From assembly GCA_937896695.1 (NCBI GenBank), contig CALBOT010000096.1:1-48369 (forward strand): DNA of 48,369 bases, in the 5' to 3' direction. This document shows, in pieces, positions 23,556-32,352 of this stretch; positions within the stretch are counted from its first letter, which is position 1; each line of letters begins with the position of its first letter. Under the pieces are notes generated by a model. The model saw only the letters and a program-made list of their open reading frames with translations. It had not been told where the DNA came from and did no database searches. The position numbers and the translations under genes were made by a program. Source of the stretch: an uncultured Candidatus Nitrosopelagicus sp. (GTDB lineage: Archaea > Thermoproteota > Nitrososphaeria > Nitrososphaerales > Nitrosopumilaceae).

Positions 23556-24305
23556 TTGACATTCAAAAAAGGACAATTAATTTTACTTGATTATACTGCC
23601 AAAATTAAAGACAGTGGTGAAGTTTTTGAAACCACAAGTGAAGATGAAGCAAAAAAACACTCCATCCATGATCCTAATGTAAAATATATGCCAAAATTAG
23701 TTTCTGTAGGAGAAGCATGGGTTCTCAAAGGATTAGATGATGCCTTACCTGAAACAAAAGCAGGTGAAAAAAAGACAATTGAAGTTTCACCTGACAAAGG
23801 ATTTGGTGCAAGAGACAAAGGTAAAGTTAGAATGATTCCTCTAAGAAAACTTGGAGAGGATGCAGAAAAAGTATCTGTAGGCGATACTGTAGAAATTGAT
23901 AACAAAAAAGGAATTATTCGTTTCATTGGTTCTGGTAGAGTTCAAATTGATTACAATCATAGATTTGCAGGAAAAACAATCGTTTACGATGTTGATGTAA
24001 AAAAATCTCTTGATTCAGACGATGACAAAGTAACTGAAATTCTAAAATCAAGATTACCTGTAGAAAATGATAAAATAAATTTCAAAAAAACAGGTACTAC
24101 AGTAGACATTACAATTCCTGAAGAAATCTACAGAGCAGATGGATTAGCAATAATCAAACATTTTACTCAAATGGATCTATTCAAGTTTGTTCCATCTCTT
24201 GGCAAAGTTAACTTTGTAGAATCATACGAGAACAAACAAGCCAAAAAAGAACCGGTTAAGAAGCTTGATCCTGAAAATAAACCAAAACTAAAATCTAAAG
24301 AATAA
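23556..24305 (+). CDS. FKBP-type (SlyD-like) peptidyl-prolyl isomerase
   Basis: 249 residues starting TTG 23556. LDYTAKIKDSGEVFETT opens the FKBP fold; WVLKGLDDALPETKAGEKKTIEVSPDKGFG is the flap-side signature; an IF (insert-in-flap) chaperone domain follows GKVRMIPLRK (~95-145), with GRVQIDYNHRFAGKTIVYDV closing it. A second ~95-residue C-terminal domain is typical of long archaeal FKBPs. It lacks a signal peptide. The role is folding of nascent or stressed proteins. The C-terminal tail is Lys-rich and hydrophilic. Confidence 0.92.
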   Translation: MTFKKGQLILLDYTAKIKDSGEVFETTSEDEAKKHSIHDPNVKYMPKLVSVGEAWVLKGLDDALPETKAGEKKTIEVSPDKGFGARDKGKVRMIPLRKLGEDAEKVSVGDTVEIDNKKGIIRFIGSGRVQIDYNHRFAGKTIVYDVDVKKSLDSDDDKVTEILKSRLPVENDKINFKKTGTTVDITIPEEIYRADGLAIIKHFTQMDLFKFVPSLGKVNFVESYENKQAKKEPVKKLDPENKPKLKSKE

Positions 24306-25346
24306 TTATAAAACTCCAGTACTTTTTGCAAGTTTCAATGCTGCCTTTTCAGTCATTTTAACTTCTTTTAATATTGTATATCTCTCAGGTCGTAATGATT
24401 GTGCCATAACAAGTGCTTTAGCTAGTATTGTTGGTTTTAATCCAATTTCTTTTGCAGTTGTTGGTGCACCAGATTTTTTTAATGTTTTAACAATTTCTTT
24501 CCAATTTTGTCCTTGTAACTTTGCAATCATTATGGAACCTATACCACATTTTTCTCCATGTAATCCAATTCCAAACTCTAAATGATCAATTGCATGTGAA
24601 AATAGATGCTCTGCACCTGAACATGGTCTACTACTTCCCGCAATACATGATGCAACTCCTGCACTGATTAATGCTTCAACAATAACTCTAACATCAATCT
24701 TATTTTTAGAAAAATTTTCAGCACTTTCAATTAATATTTCTGCACTCATTGAAGCAAGATTTGCTGAATATCTCCCATAATACTCTCCAACTTTGTCACG
24801 ACCTAATTCCCAATCATGAACCGCAGTTACCTTTGCCATTAAATCTCCACATCCACTTGCAAGCAATTTTTTTGGTGCCTTTTTGATTATGTCTAAATCT
24901 ACAAAAACACCAAGTGGTGCAGTTGCTACCAATGAGTGAGGTTTGTCGCCTCTTACTGAAACAAATGGACTTGCAATTCCATCATGAGAGGCAGAAGTAG
25001 GTATACTGACAAACGGTTTTTTTAGATTAAACGCACATAATTTTGCAATATCTACTGAACGACCTCCTCCTAGACCTATGATTATGTCACTTTTTGTTGA
25101 TTTGACTTTTTTTTGAACTACAACTGTTTCTTTTACTTCATTAGATTTTGCTAAATGCCATACGGCTGATATCTTTGCATTTTTTAATGACTTGTCAATT
25201 TCTTTCCCAATTATCTTTTTTACATTTTTTCCTGAAATTATTGAAACTTTTTTTGGATTGGATAGTGATCGTAAAAACTCTCCAACTTGTCCAATATTTT
25301 TTTCACCAACAACGATCTGCCTTGGAAGTTCCATTGTATGTGACAT
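24306..25346 (-). CDS. egsA: sn-Glycerol-1-phosphate dehydrogenase
   Basis: The archaeal enzyme that sets glycerol stereochemistry in ether lipids, reducing dihydroxyacetone phosphate to sn-glycerol-1-phosphate with NAD(P)H. IIGLGGGRSVDIAK (about 95-108 of the longer form) is the nucleotide site; VSIPTSASHDGIASPFVSV is highly specific to EgsA; SGCGDLMAKVTAVHDWEL and FSHAIDHLEFGIGLHGEKCG carry Zn ligands (Asp, His, His). I use ATG 25344-25346 (346 residues); GTG 25367 or TTG 25364 would add up to seven residues and lie better after the TATA box. It faces the proteasome gene. Confidence 0.95.
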   Translation of the reverse strand: MSHTMELPRQIVVGEKNIGQVGEFLRSLSNPKKVSIISGKNVKKIIGKEIDKSLKNAKISAVWHLAKSNEVKETVVVQKKVKSTKSDIIIGLGGGRSVDIAKLCAFNLKKPFVSIPTSASHDGIASPFVSVRGDKPHSLVATAPLGVFVDLDIIKKAPKKLLASGCGDLMAKVTAVHDWELGRDKVGEYYGRYSANLASMSAEILIESAENFSKNKIDVRVIVEALISAGVASCIAGSSRPCSGAEHLFSHAIDHLEFGIGLHGEKCGIGSIMIAKLQGQNWKEIVKTLKKSGAPTTAKEIGLKPTILAKALVMAQSLRPERYTILKEVKMTEKAALKLAKSTGVL

Positions 25347-25385
25347 TATGCCCTTCTTGCTCAACACTTCGTTCCTATGACAAAG

Positions 25386-25396
25386 TTATTTAAAAG
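25386..25396. promoter_or_regulatory. Shared TATA-like box between egsA and proteasome beta
   Basis: TTATTTAAAAG contains the self-complementary core TTTAAA, so each strand reads as a TATA box. It is about 20-40 bp upstream of the possible starts of both divergent genes and is the only strong box in the gap, suggesting a bidirectional promoter. Each direction may carry its own BRE. Confidence 0.4.
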
Positions 25397-25438
25397 GGTC
25401 TAATATCATTGATATTGTCTCAAAAACGAGGTAATCTT

Positions 25439-26071
25439 ATGTCAAATAACGTAGAAGAAAAAATATTACACGGAACAACCACTGTAGGTATCAAGGCTAC
25501 AGACGGTGTTGTCTTATGTGCTGATATGAGAGCAAGTGCAGGATATTTTATTGCAAATAACAACACAATGAAAATTCAAAAAATTGAGCAACACGTTGGT
25601 CTTACACTAGCAGGTGGTGTAGCTGATGCACAAAACATTGTTGATGTATTACGTTATCATGCAAATTTACATAGAATTCAAAATCAAGAACCAATTCCAG
25701 TTAACTCATTAGCAAGATTAACCTCTTTGATGTTCCATCAGAATAGAGGTTATCCATTCATTGCAGACATCCTAGTAGGTGGTGTTGATGCAAAAGGTCC
25801 ATCATTATTTAATATCGACATGTTTGGTTCTGTAGAAAATAAAAATTATGTCACAACTGGTAGTGGTTCTCCAGTTGCATATGGTTTGCTAGAAGAAGAA
25901 TACAACAAAGACTTGACACTAGAAGATGCAAAAGTTGTTGCATTGCGTGCAGTCAAAGCAGCCATAACACGAAATATTGGAACTGGTGACGGAATCAACG
26001 TAGCATTGGTTGATAAAAATGGATTCCGTCTTTTAACAGAAGAACAAAAGAAAGCAGTACTCCCTCTTTAG
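25439..26071 (+). CDS. psmB: Proteasome subunit beta (catalytic)
   Basis: 210 residues from ATG 25439 (MSNNVEEKILHGTTTVG), preceded by GAGGT eight bases upstream. TTG starts further upstream are rejected. The 12-residue propeptide ends Gly12, exposing Thr13 as Thr1 of the mature chain. Numbering from it, Asp17, Arg19 and Lys33 match the classic catalytic residues, so this is an active subunit. It builds the 20S core. The gene is 5 bp upstream of aCPSF1, likely the same transcript. Confidence 0.95.
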   Translation: MSNNVEEKILHGTTTVGIKATDGVVLCADMRASAGYFIANNNTMKIQKIEQHVGLTLAGGVADAQNIVDVLRYHANLHRIQNQEPIPVNSLARLTSLMFHQNRGYPFIADILVGGVDAKGPSLFNIDMFGSVENKNYVTTGSGSPVAYGLLEEEYNKDLTLEDAKVVALRAVKAAITRNIGTGDGINVALVDKNGFRLLTEEQKKAVLPL

Positions 26072-26076
26072 AATAA

Positions 26077-28014
26077 TTGCAAAAAAAACAACAGCAGCAA
26101 GCAGATCAATCTAGTCAGAATATAATGGCTACCATACTGACAAGTATACCCAAAGATGCAAATGTTACAAAAATTGATTATGAAGGACCTCGTATTGCAC
26201 TATACACTGACAAACCACGTTTCTTAATGGAAAATAATGAAATAATTTCCAATCTTGTTAACCAAATCAAAAAACGAATTGTAATCCGAACAGATGAAAA
26301 AATTAGAAAGTCTGAAGAAGATGCAAGAAAAATTTTAGATTCCCTAGTTCCAGATGAGGCAGGATTAGAAGCTACATTTTTTGATACTGCAACTGGTGAA
26401 GTTTCAATTGAAGTAAAAAGACCGTGGTTATGTCAAAGAAATGCTGATGAGTTTAATCATACTGATGTAACTGAACAGTCTGGTTGGAGATTAAGAATAA
26501 GGAAATCTACTACAAAACCATCAAACACAATAAAATCTATCAATTATCAACTAAAAGTTTCATCATCAGACAGGGCAAAACAGCTAAAATCTGTCGGAGA
26601 AGAAATTTTTAGACCTAGACTTGTACAAAAATCAGAAGTATCCTTGCTAACATTAGGGGGATTCGGACAAGTAGGTCGTTCTTGCATGTTACTGACTACG
26701 CCTGATAGCAAAGTTTTGATTGATTGTGGTGTTAATCCTGGCGCTCGAACTCCATCTGAGGCATATCCACGTTTGGATTGGGCCAATATTTCATTAGACG
26801 AGTTAGATGCTATTGTTATAGGACATGCACACCTAGATCATACGGGATTTTTGCCTGTTTTAACTAAATATGGATACAAAGGACCAATCTATTGTACAGA
26901 ACCTACACTTCCTATGATGAATCTAATTCAGTTAGATGCAATCAAGGTTGCAGGTGCACAGGGTCGTACCCCAATGTATGCAGAAAGAGATGTTCATCAA
27001 ATTATGAGACAAACAATTGGTTTGTCATATGGAACTGTCACTGATATTTCTCCTGACATTAAGCTTGTACTGGCAAACGCTGGTCATATCTTAGGTTCTG
27101 CATCATGTCATTTCCATATCGGTAATGGTGATCATAATTTTGTTTATTCTGGTGATATCAAATATGGAAAAAGTATGCTTTTAGAAAGTGCTGATACAAG
27201 ATTCCCACGTGTAGAAACATTGTTGGTAGAAAGTACATACGGTGCAAAAGAAGACATTCAGCCTACAAGAGAAGAGGTTGAAGGTGCATTCATCAAATCT
27301 GTAAATGAAATTCTCAAGGGTGGAGGCAAAGTTCTCATTCCAATTCCAGCAGTAGGTCGTGCACAAGAATTGATGATGGTCATTGACAAGTACATGAAGT
27401 CTGGTCAGTTAGTTGAATCCCCTGTTTTCATGGAAGGAATGATTCAAGAAGCAACTGCTATACATGAAGCACATCCTGAATACCTTGAAAGATCATTAAA
27501 ACAAAAAATTCTAGAAACTGATGATAACCCATTTGATTCAGAATATTTCACAAACATCGAACATGCAGATGGAAGAGATGAACCATTAAGAGAAGATACT
27601 CCATGTATTGTAATTGCTACATCTGGTATGTTAGAAGGTGGTCCCGTCTTAGAATATTTCAGAAACTTTGCTCCAAGTCCAAAAAATAAAATTCTATTTG
27701 TCTCATATCAGGTTAATGGAACTCTAGGAAGAAGAGTAATGGATGGAGCAAGGCAAGTAACAATCATGGGAAGAGATGGTAAAGTGGAGGTTGTTACAAT
27801 TAACTGTGGTACAGAAAAACTTGAAGGATTCAGTGGCCATAGTGATTACAATCAATTAATGTCATATGTACAAAGATTAAGACCAAAACTTCGTAGAGTT
27901 CTTGTCAATCATGGAGAAAGAAGAAAATCACAGAATCTTTCATCATCAATTAATAGAATGTATAGAGTAACAACTCATTATCCACAAGTTCAAGAAGCTA
28001 TAAAATTATTTTAA
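26077..28014 (+). CDS. fttA: aCPSF1/FttA transcription termination ribonuclease
   Basis: 645 residues. N-terminal tandem KH-like domains (~20-190) precede the metallo-beta-lactamase/beta-CASP core. Motif 2 HAHLDH is at 250-255; GHILGSASCHF, YSGDIKY and the beta-CASP-region motifs PIPAVGRAQEL and GHSDYNQL follow, with a C-terminal dimerisation end (RRVLVNHGERRK). FttA/aCPSF1 cuts nascent RNA 3' ends at U-rich sites and terminates transcription in archaea. Start TTG 26077, 5 bp after psmB. Poly-Gln/Lys at the very N-terminus is an unusual low-complexity leader. Confidence 0.97.
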   Translation: MQKKQQQQADQSSQNIMATILTSIPKDANVTKIDYEGPRIALYTDKPRFLMENNEIISNLVNQIKKRIVIRTDEKIRKSEEDARKILDSLVPDEAGLEATFFDTATGEVSIEVKRPWLCQRNADEFNHTDVTEQSGWRLRIRKSTTKPSNTIKSINYQLKVSSSDRAKQLKSVGEEIFRPRLVQKSEVSLLTLGGFGQVGRSCMLLTTPDSKVLIDCGVNPGARTPSEAYPRLDWANISLDELDAIVIGHAHLDHTGFLPVLTKYGYKGPIYCTEPTLPMMNLIQLDAIKVAGAQGRTPMYAERDVHQIMRQTIGLSYGTVTDISPDIKLVLANAGHILGSASCHFHIGNGDHNFVYSGDIKYGKSMLLESADTRFPRVETLLVESTYGAKEDIQPTREEVEGAFIKSVNEILKGGGKVLIPIPAVGRAQELMMVIDKYMKSGQLVESPVFMEGMIQEATAIHEAHPEYLERSLKQKILETDDNPFDSEYFTNIEHADGRDEPLREDTPCIVIATSGMLEGGPVLEYFRNFAPSPKNKILFVSYQVNGTLGRRVMDGARQVTIMGRDGKVEVVTINCGTEKLEGFSGHSDYNQLMSYVQRLRPKLRRVLVNHGERRKSQNLSSSINRMYRVTTHYPQVQEAIKLF

Positions 28015-28284
28015 ATCATAATCTGGCTTCCAAATTTTTACATTTGGAGGAGTTACGATAATTCTTTCTTCTCCTAGTCTTGCAATGTCTGCTTCAGCAT
28101 TGCGTGCAATAACATAAAGCTCTTCAACAACTTTGCGTAATTTCTCAACATCTTTCTGTGCCAATGGTGTTACCCTCAAAATTAACACCATTCCCTTTTT
28201 GATGTCTTCTTTTATTGAATGCAAATCACTTGGATCACGAATGGTTATCGCTTTCAAGTACGTTGTATTTTCTTGTTTTTGCAT
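28006..28284 (-). CDS. sepF: SepF-like cell division/membrane adaptor domain
   Basis: 92 residues of the SepF (DUF552) fold: YLKAITIRDPSDLHSIKEDIKKGMVLILRV and KVVEELYVIARNAEADIARLGEERIIVTP. In archaea with FtsZ, SepF tethers it to the membrane through an N-terminal amphipathic helix; here the ATG at 28282-28284 leaves only eight polar residues (MQKQENTT) before the fold and there is an in-frame stop upstream, so that helix is absent. It overlaps the end of aCPSF1 by 9 bp on the opposite strand. Confidence 0.88.
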   Translation of the reverse strand: MQKQENTTYLKAITIRDPSDLHSIKEDIKKGMVLILRVTPLAQKDVEKLRKVVEELYVIARNAEADIARLGEERIIVTPPNVKIWKPDYDLK

Positions 28285-28375
28285 GAGCTTATTGGCGATC
28301 TACACCTTCATAAACTCTTTTGATCTTAAAAAAATTAACAATATTTTTTGTGCGTAATTACCCTAAATCATATGT

Positions 28376-29443
28376 CTAGAGTGTTAGAAGCTCTTTTGTG
28401 AATTTGTGTAATAAGATTGGATTTTTTTGTGTTACAACTAATGAATCCTCAATTCGTACACCAAACTTTTTTGCAATGTAAATGCCTGGTTCCACAGTAA
28501 TAGCCATGTTTTTTTCTAACTTTGTAGAACTTCGTGGTCCAATTGTTGGTAGTTCATGTACGTCTAATCCTATTCCATGTCCTGTTGAATGAATGAAATA
28601 TTTTCCGTAACCTGATTCATCAATAACTTTTCTGCATGCATCATCAACTTTTTTACAGTCAATTTTTGGTTTAACAGTTTTTAATCCAGCTTTTTGTGAC
28701 TCTTTAACAATTTCATAAACATTTTTTTCTTCATTAGATACTTTTCCTATTGCAAATGTTCTTGTTGCATCTGAAACATAACCTTTGTAACGTAATGTTA
28801 GATCAACAACAATCAATTCATTTTTCTTAAACTTTCTACTGGTTACTTGTGCATGTGGCAGTGCACCATTTGGTCCACCTGCAATGATTAATGGATTTAA
28901 TGTAGAACGATAACCTGTATCAAACATTTCATTTTCAACTGCATATGACATTAAGATTGCTTGAAGCTCTGATTCTTTCTGTCCAGCTTTAATTTTCTTT
29001 TGACAAATTCCAAACATTTCATCAATTATCTTTGATGCCTTTTTTAGAATTTTAATTTCTGTTTCATCTTTTATTTCTCTTGACTTATTGAATGGCTCAA
29101 TTGAGCTTTTAATCTTCGGAAATGATTTTTTTAATGATTGCATTACCGAATAATTCTGACAATCTGTACAGACCTTTCCTTTTACAAATTTCTTTAATGT
29201 TAACAAAGAACTCATACCACGATCAGATTGAACCACTTCGCAATCAATTCCTTCTTCTTTTGCTCGTCCAACTTCTAATTCTGGTGCAATTATGGTCGTT
29301 TTTCCATTTTTTTCTAAAATTCCTATTGCCTCTCCCCAAAATCCGGTCATGTAAAATAGATTTTCAGGCTCTAGTGCTACTATCATATCGCAACCTGTAA
29401 TTTCTTTACAGTGTTTCAAAAGTCGTTTTCTTCTAACTTTCAC
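28376..29443 (-). CDS. pepQ: M24-family metallopeptidase (Xaa-Pro aminopeptidase-like)
   Basis: 355 residues with an N-terminal creatinase-like domain (1-~125) and the pita-bread catalytic domain. Metal ligands follow the family order: Asp in VVDLTLRYKGYVSD, second Asp, His in STGHGIGLDVHE, Glu in VEPGIY and Glu in RIEDS. It removes an N-terminal residue before Pro or cleaves Xaa-Pro dipeptides. Start GTG 29441-29443. It lies 42 bp downstream of the methyltransferase on the same strand and may extend the CoA operon. Residues 90-100 carry a CTDC pair of unknown purpose. Confidence 0.9.
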   Translation of the reverse strand: MKVRRKRLLKHCKEITGCDMIVALEPENLFYMTGFWGEAIGILEKNGKTTIIAPELEVGRAKEEGIDCEVVQSDRGMSSLLTLKKFVKGKVCTDCQNYSVMQSLKKSFPKIKSSIEPFNKSREIKDETEIKILKKASKIIDEMFGICQKKIKAGQKESELQAILMSYAVENEMFDTGYRSTLNPLIIAGGPNGALPHAQVTSRKFKKNELIVVDLTLRYKGYVSDATRTFAIGKVSNEEKNVYEIVKESQKAGLKTVKPKIDCKKVDDACRKVIDESGYGKYFIHSTGHGIGLDVHELPTIGPRSSTKLEKNMAITVEPGIYIAKKFGVRIEDSLVVTQKNPILLHKFTKELLTL

Positions 29444-29485
29444 ACTCTAATTGAATTATTAATCTGAATTTATGTTTGATGTCTA

Positions 29486-30328
29486 CTAATTTCTGGCAGT
29501 CAAAACTAAAACTTCCCATGGGAATACAATTTTTCCATTTTTTTTGGTGTACTCAAGCGTTCTATCTTTTATCATTTCTCTAAGATTGGTTTTTTGAAAT
29601 TTTGTCAAAGAATCAAATTTTTCCTTTAGAGGTTTTGATAGATGTCTTTTGTAATTGTTCCAGTAGTTTGAAAATGTGCCTGGACTATAACTAAAAACAA
29701 ATTTTTTTACCACGATTTTTCTAAATCCAGCTTTTTTGATTGCGCTTGCAAATGTCTCTTTTGTGCCAAACCTATCCATCTCTGGATATTTTGGTAAATA
29801 ATCTGGAATCATTTTTTTTACTGGTTCCAAAATGCTGTCAAAGTATGGAACATTGTATTTACCATGCACTGCAAGTGTAATTGTTCCATTTTTCTTTAAC
29901 ATTTTTTTCATATTTTTTAATACTTTTTGTTCATTAGGAAAAAAGAATAATGCATACTGGCAGGTAATTGCATCAAATTTTGTCCCAAATTGAACTTTTT
30001 CTGCATCTGCTCTGATGAAATGTAGATTCTTAACATCACCTGTCCATTTCTTTGCTATTTTAATTGCCGATTCTGATGAATCTATTGCATAAATCTGACC
30101 TTTACTTCCAACTTTTCTAACTAATTTCTTAGTAACAAGACCCGTTCCACATGCAAGATCTAAAACTGTGTCACTTTTTTTTATTTTTGATAATTCTAAC
30201 AGTTTTTTTGTAACATTAAATGGCCCAACTTCATTTTTAGCCCATCGTTTATGATAAAATGGTGCAACTTCATTCCAAACTGAAATGGTACGTTGTTTGT
30301 ATTTTGTACCTTTAGATTCTCTTTTCAA
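29486..30328 (-). CDS. Class I SAM-dependent methyltransferase
   Basis: 280 residues. VLDLACGTGLVTKKL (~55-69) is motif I; IYAIDSSESAIKIAKK motif post-I; FDAITCQYALFFFPNEQKVLKNM motif II/III. It belongs to the broad UbiE/COQ5-like group, which methylates quinones, lipids or small molecules. Start TTG at 30328 overlaps coaBC's stop by 17 bp. The Lys-rich tail is typical of the organism. Target unknown. Confidence 0.88.
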   Translation of the reverse strand: MKRESKGTKYKQRTISVWNEVAPFYHKRWAKNEVGPFNVTKKLLELSKIKKSDTVLDLACGTGLVTKKLVRKVGSKGQIYAIDSSESAIKIAKKWTGDVKNLHFIRADAEKVQFGTKFDAITCQYALFFFPNEQKVLKNMKKMLKKNGTITLAVHGKYNVPYFDSILEPVKKMIPDYLPKYPEMDRFGTKETFASAIKKAGFRKIVVKKFVFSYSPGTFSNYWNNYKRHLSKPLKEKFDSLTKFQKTNLREMIKDRTLEYTKKNGKIVFPWEVLVLTARN

Positions 30329-31544
30329 TGTTTTTACAAATTATTTTCGAAAGTCTTTCTTTTTTAGTTCTTGGTATGGTTGTTGTACCTTTAGGATCAA
30401 CAATAATTATTTCATTATAGTTTGTATCCTTGTTATATTTACGACCAATATCATTTGCAACTATCATATTTGCTTTAGATTCTTTTAGTTTCTTTTTTGC
30501 ACGAGTAACCAATTCTTTTTTAGAAATATCAGTTTCAGCCTTAAAGCCTACAAGGAAAATATCTTTTTGTTTATTCTTTACAATATCAATAATTTTTGGT
30601 GCTCTTACTAGTTTTACATTGATTTCCTTTTTGTCACTCTTTATCTTACTAGAAGTGGCATTTTTGGCTACATAATCTGATGCAGCAGCTGCCATTATTG
30701 CAATGTCAAATTTTTTCTTTAGAGATTCTTTTACAGCCTTGTTCATTTCATCTACCGAATTTACTCGAATTATCTTTGCACCTTTTGGTGGTTCACTTGT
30801 TCCTGGTCCATATATCAGAGTAACTTTGGCTCCTGCTGAAATTAACTCTGAAGCTAAAAGTGTTCCAGTTTTTCCAGAGCTTTGGTTTGTAATTACTCGA
30901 ACAGAATCAATTTTTTCTACAGTTGGACCTGCTGTCATCAAAACTTTTTTTCCTTGTAACTTTTCTGAACTGCCAAATTTTTTCAATACAAATGAAAGTA
31001 CATCTTCTGGTTCTGGTGCTTTTGCCTTTCCTTCAATCATTTGAGGTGATATGAATTCTATTTTTTTTCTTAAGAATTCTATGTTTTTCTTAACTGCAGC
31101 ATTTTCATACATAGAACGATGCATCGCTAAACCCATGATTATTGGAATTTTAGAACCAAATGCTACAGTAAGAACCGTAGAAATTGGTGTATCATCAATT
31201 CCTGTTGCTAGTTTTCCTAACGTATTTGCAGTTGATGGATATACAATTAGTAAATCAGATCTCTTGTAATCTGCCAATTCAATATGTTCCATATCTCCAG
31301 TTAATTTTGTAATTACATTATTTCCTGTTGCCCATTTCATATAATCAGGTTTGATTAACTTTGTACTTGCGTTTGACATTACACATTTGACATTTGCACC
31401 ATGTCTCATGAGTAATCTTGCAAGCTCAATTGACTTGTATGCTGCAACTGAGCCTGCAACACACAGAACTATATTTTTCCCAGCAAGTTCAGTTCCATGA
31501 CTATCAACGATATCCAGTGATGGATGTGGTAATCTTTTAGCCAA
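30312..31544 (-). CDS. coaBC: Bifunctional CoaB/CoaC (phosphopantothenoylcysteine synthetase/decarboxylase)
   Basis: 410 residues. The N-terminal flavin-dependent decarboxylase carries VAGSVAAYKSIELARLL (CoaC) with the His-containing site, and SMYENAAVKKNIEFL; the C-terminal ligase domain starts about 185 (KKVLMTAGPTVEKIDSVRVITNQSSGKTG, CoaB). Together they join cysteine to 4'-phosphopantothenate and decarboxylate it. Start TTG 31542-31544 overlaps the panB stop by 8 bp (TTGGCTAA). Confidence 0.95.
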   Translation of the reverse strand: MAKRLPHPSLDIVDSHGTELAGKNIVLCVAGSVAAYKSIELARLLMRHGANVKCVMSNASTKLIKPDYMKWATGNNVITKLTGDMEHIELADYKRSDLLIVYPSTANTLGKLATGIDDTPISTVLTVAFGSKIPIIMGLAMHRSMYENAAVKKNIEFLRKKIEFISPQMIEGKAKAPEPEDVLSFVLKKFGSSEKLQGKKVLMTAGPTVEKIDSVRVITNQSSGKTGTLLASELISAGAKVTLIYGPGTSEPPKGAKIIRVNSVDEMNKAVKESLKKKFDIAIMAAAASDYVAKNATSSKIKSDKKEINVKLVRAPKIIDIVKNKQKDIFLVGFKAETDISKKELVTRAKKKLKESKANMIVANDIGRKYNKDTNYNEIIIVDPKGTTTIPRTKKERLSKIICKNIEKRI

Positions 31545-32352
31545 TCTCTTTCTCCAACTTTTCTAATTCTTCTTTTTCCATAGAAAATGTATGTTCTTGA
31601 CCAGGAAATTTTTCTTCTTTCACGTCTTTTACGTATGAATTAATTGCATTTCTAATCTCTTCTGATAAATTTAGATATCTTTTTGCAAATTTTGGTTTTA
31701 TTTTTTCAAACATTCCTAACATATCGTGAACAACCAATACTTGACCATCACAATTTACACCCGAACCTATACCTATTGTTGGAACTTTGACACTTTTTGT
31801 AATAATTCTTGCAACATCACTAGTAACCATTTCAAAAACAATACTGAATACCCCTGACTCTTCTAATTTCTTAGCATCTTGCAATAAATCAACAGCATCT
31901 TCACTTTTCTTTGCTTGAACAGAATATTTTTCTGCAGTTTGTGGGAGTAATCCTAAATGTCCCATAACAGGAATTCCTGAATTAACTATAGCTTTGATAA
32001 TTTCTCCAACTTCTTTTCCACCTTCAAGTTTAACAGCATCTGCTCCTGCTTCTACAAGTTTTTTTGAATTGATAATGGCAGAATCTTTATTTTCATATGA
32101 ATTAATTGGAAGATCAGTGACAATTAGTGAATTTGTTTTTGCATTTTTTACAGCAGTTGTAAATCGTATCATGTCATCCATTGTTACATCTCGAGTATCA
32201 TCATATCCTAGCATTACCATGCCTGCACTGTCTCCAACTAGTATGACGTCAACTTTGTCACAGAATGTGGCCATAGTTGAATCATATCCTGTTAAAACAG
32301 TAATTTTCTCTTTAGACTTCATTTGAACTATATCTGAAACTGTTTTAGCCAT
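31537..32352 (-). CDS. panB: Ketopantoate hydroxymethyltransferase
   Basis: 271 residues from ATG 32350-32352 (MAKTVSDIVQMKSKEKITVL); AGGAG seven bases upstream (in the tail of the PPS gene) is a clear ribosome binding site and rejects the longer start. VILVGDSAGMVMLGYDDTRDVTMDDM holds the Mg/substrate residues, HLGLLPQTAEKYSVQ and GIGSGVNCDGQVLVVHD the rest. It makes ketopantoate from ketoisovalerate and methylene-tetrahydropterin, the first step to CoA. Confidence 0.95.
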   Translation of the reverse strand: MAKTVSDIVQMKSKEKITVLTGYDSTMATFCDKVDVILVGDSAGMVMLGYDDTRDVTMDDMIRFTTAVKNAKTNSLIVTDLPINSYENKDSAIINSKKLVEAGADAVKLEGGKEVGEIIKAIVNSGIPVMGHLGLLPQTAEKYSVQAKKSEDAVDLLQDAKKLEESGVFSIVFEMVTSDVARIITKSVKVPTIGIGSGVNCDGQVLVVHDMLGMFEKIKPKFAKRYLNLSEEIRNAINSYVKDVKEEKFPGQEHTFSMEKEELEKLEKEIG

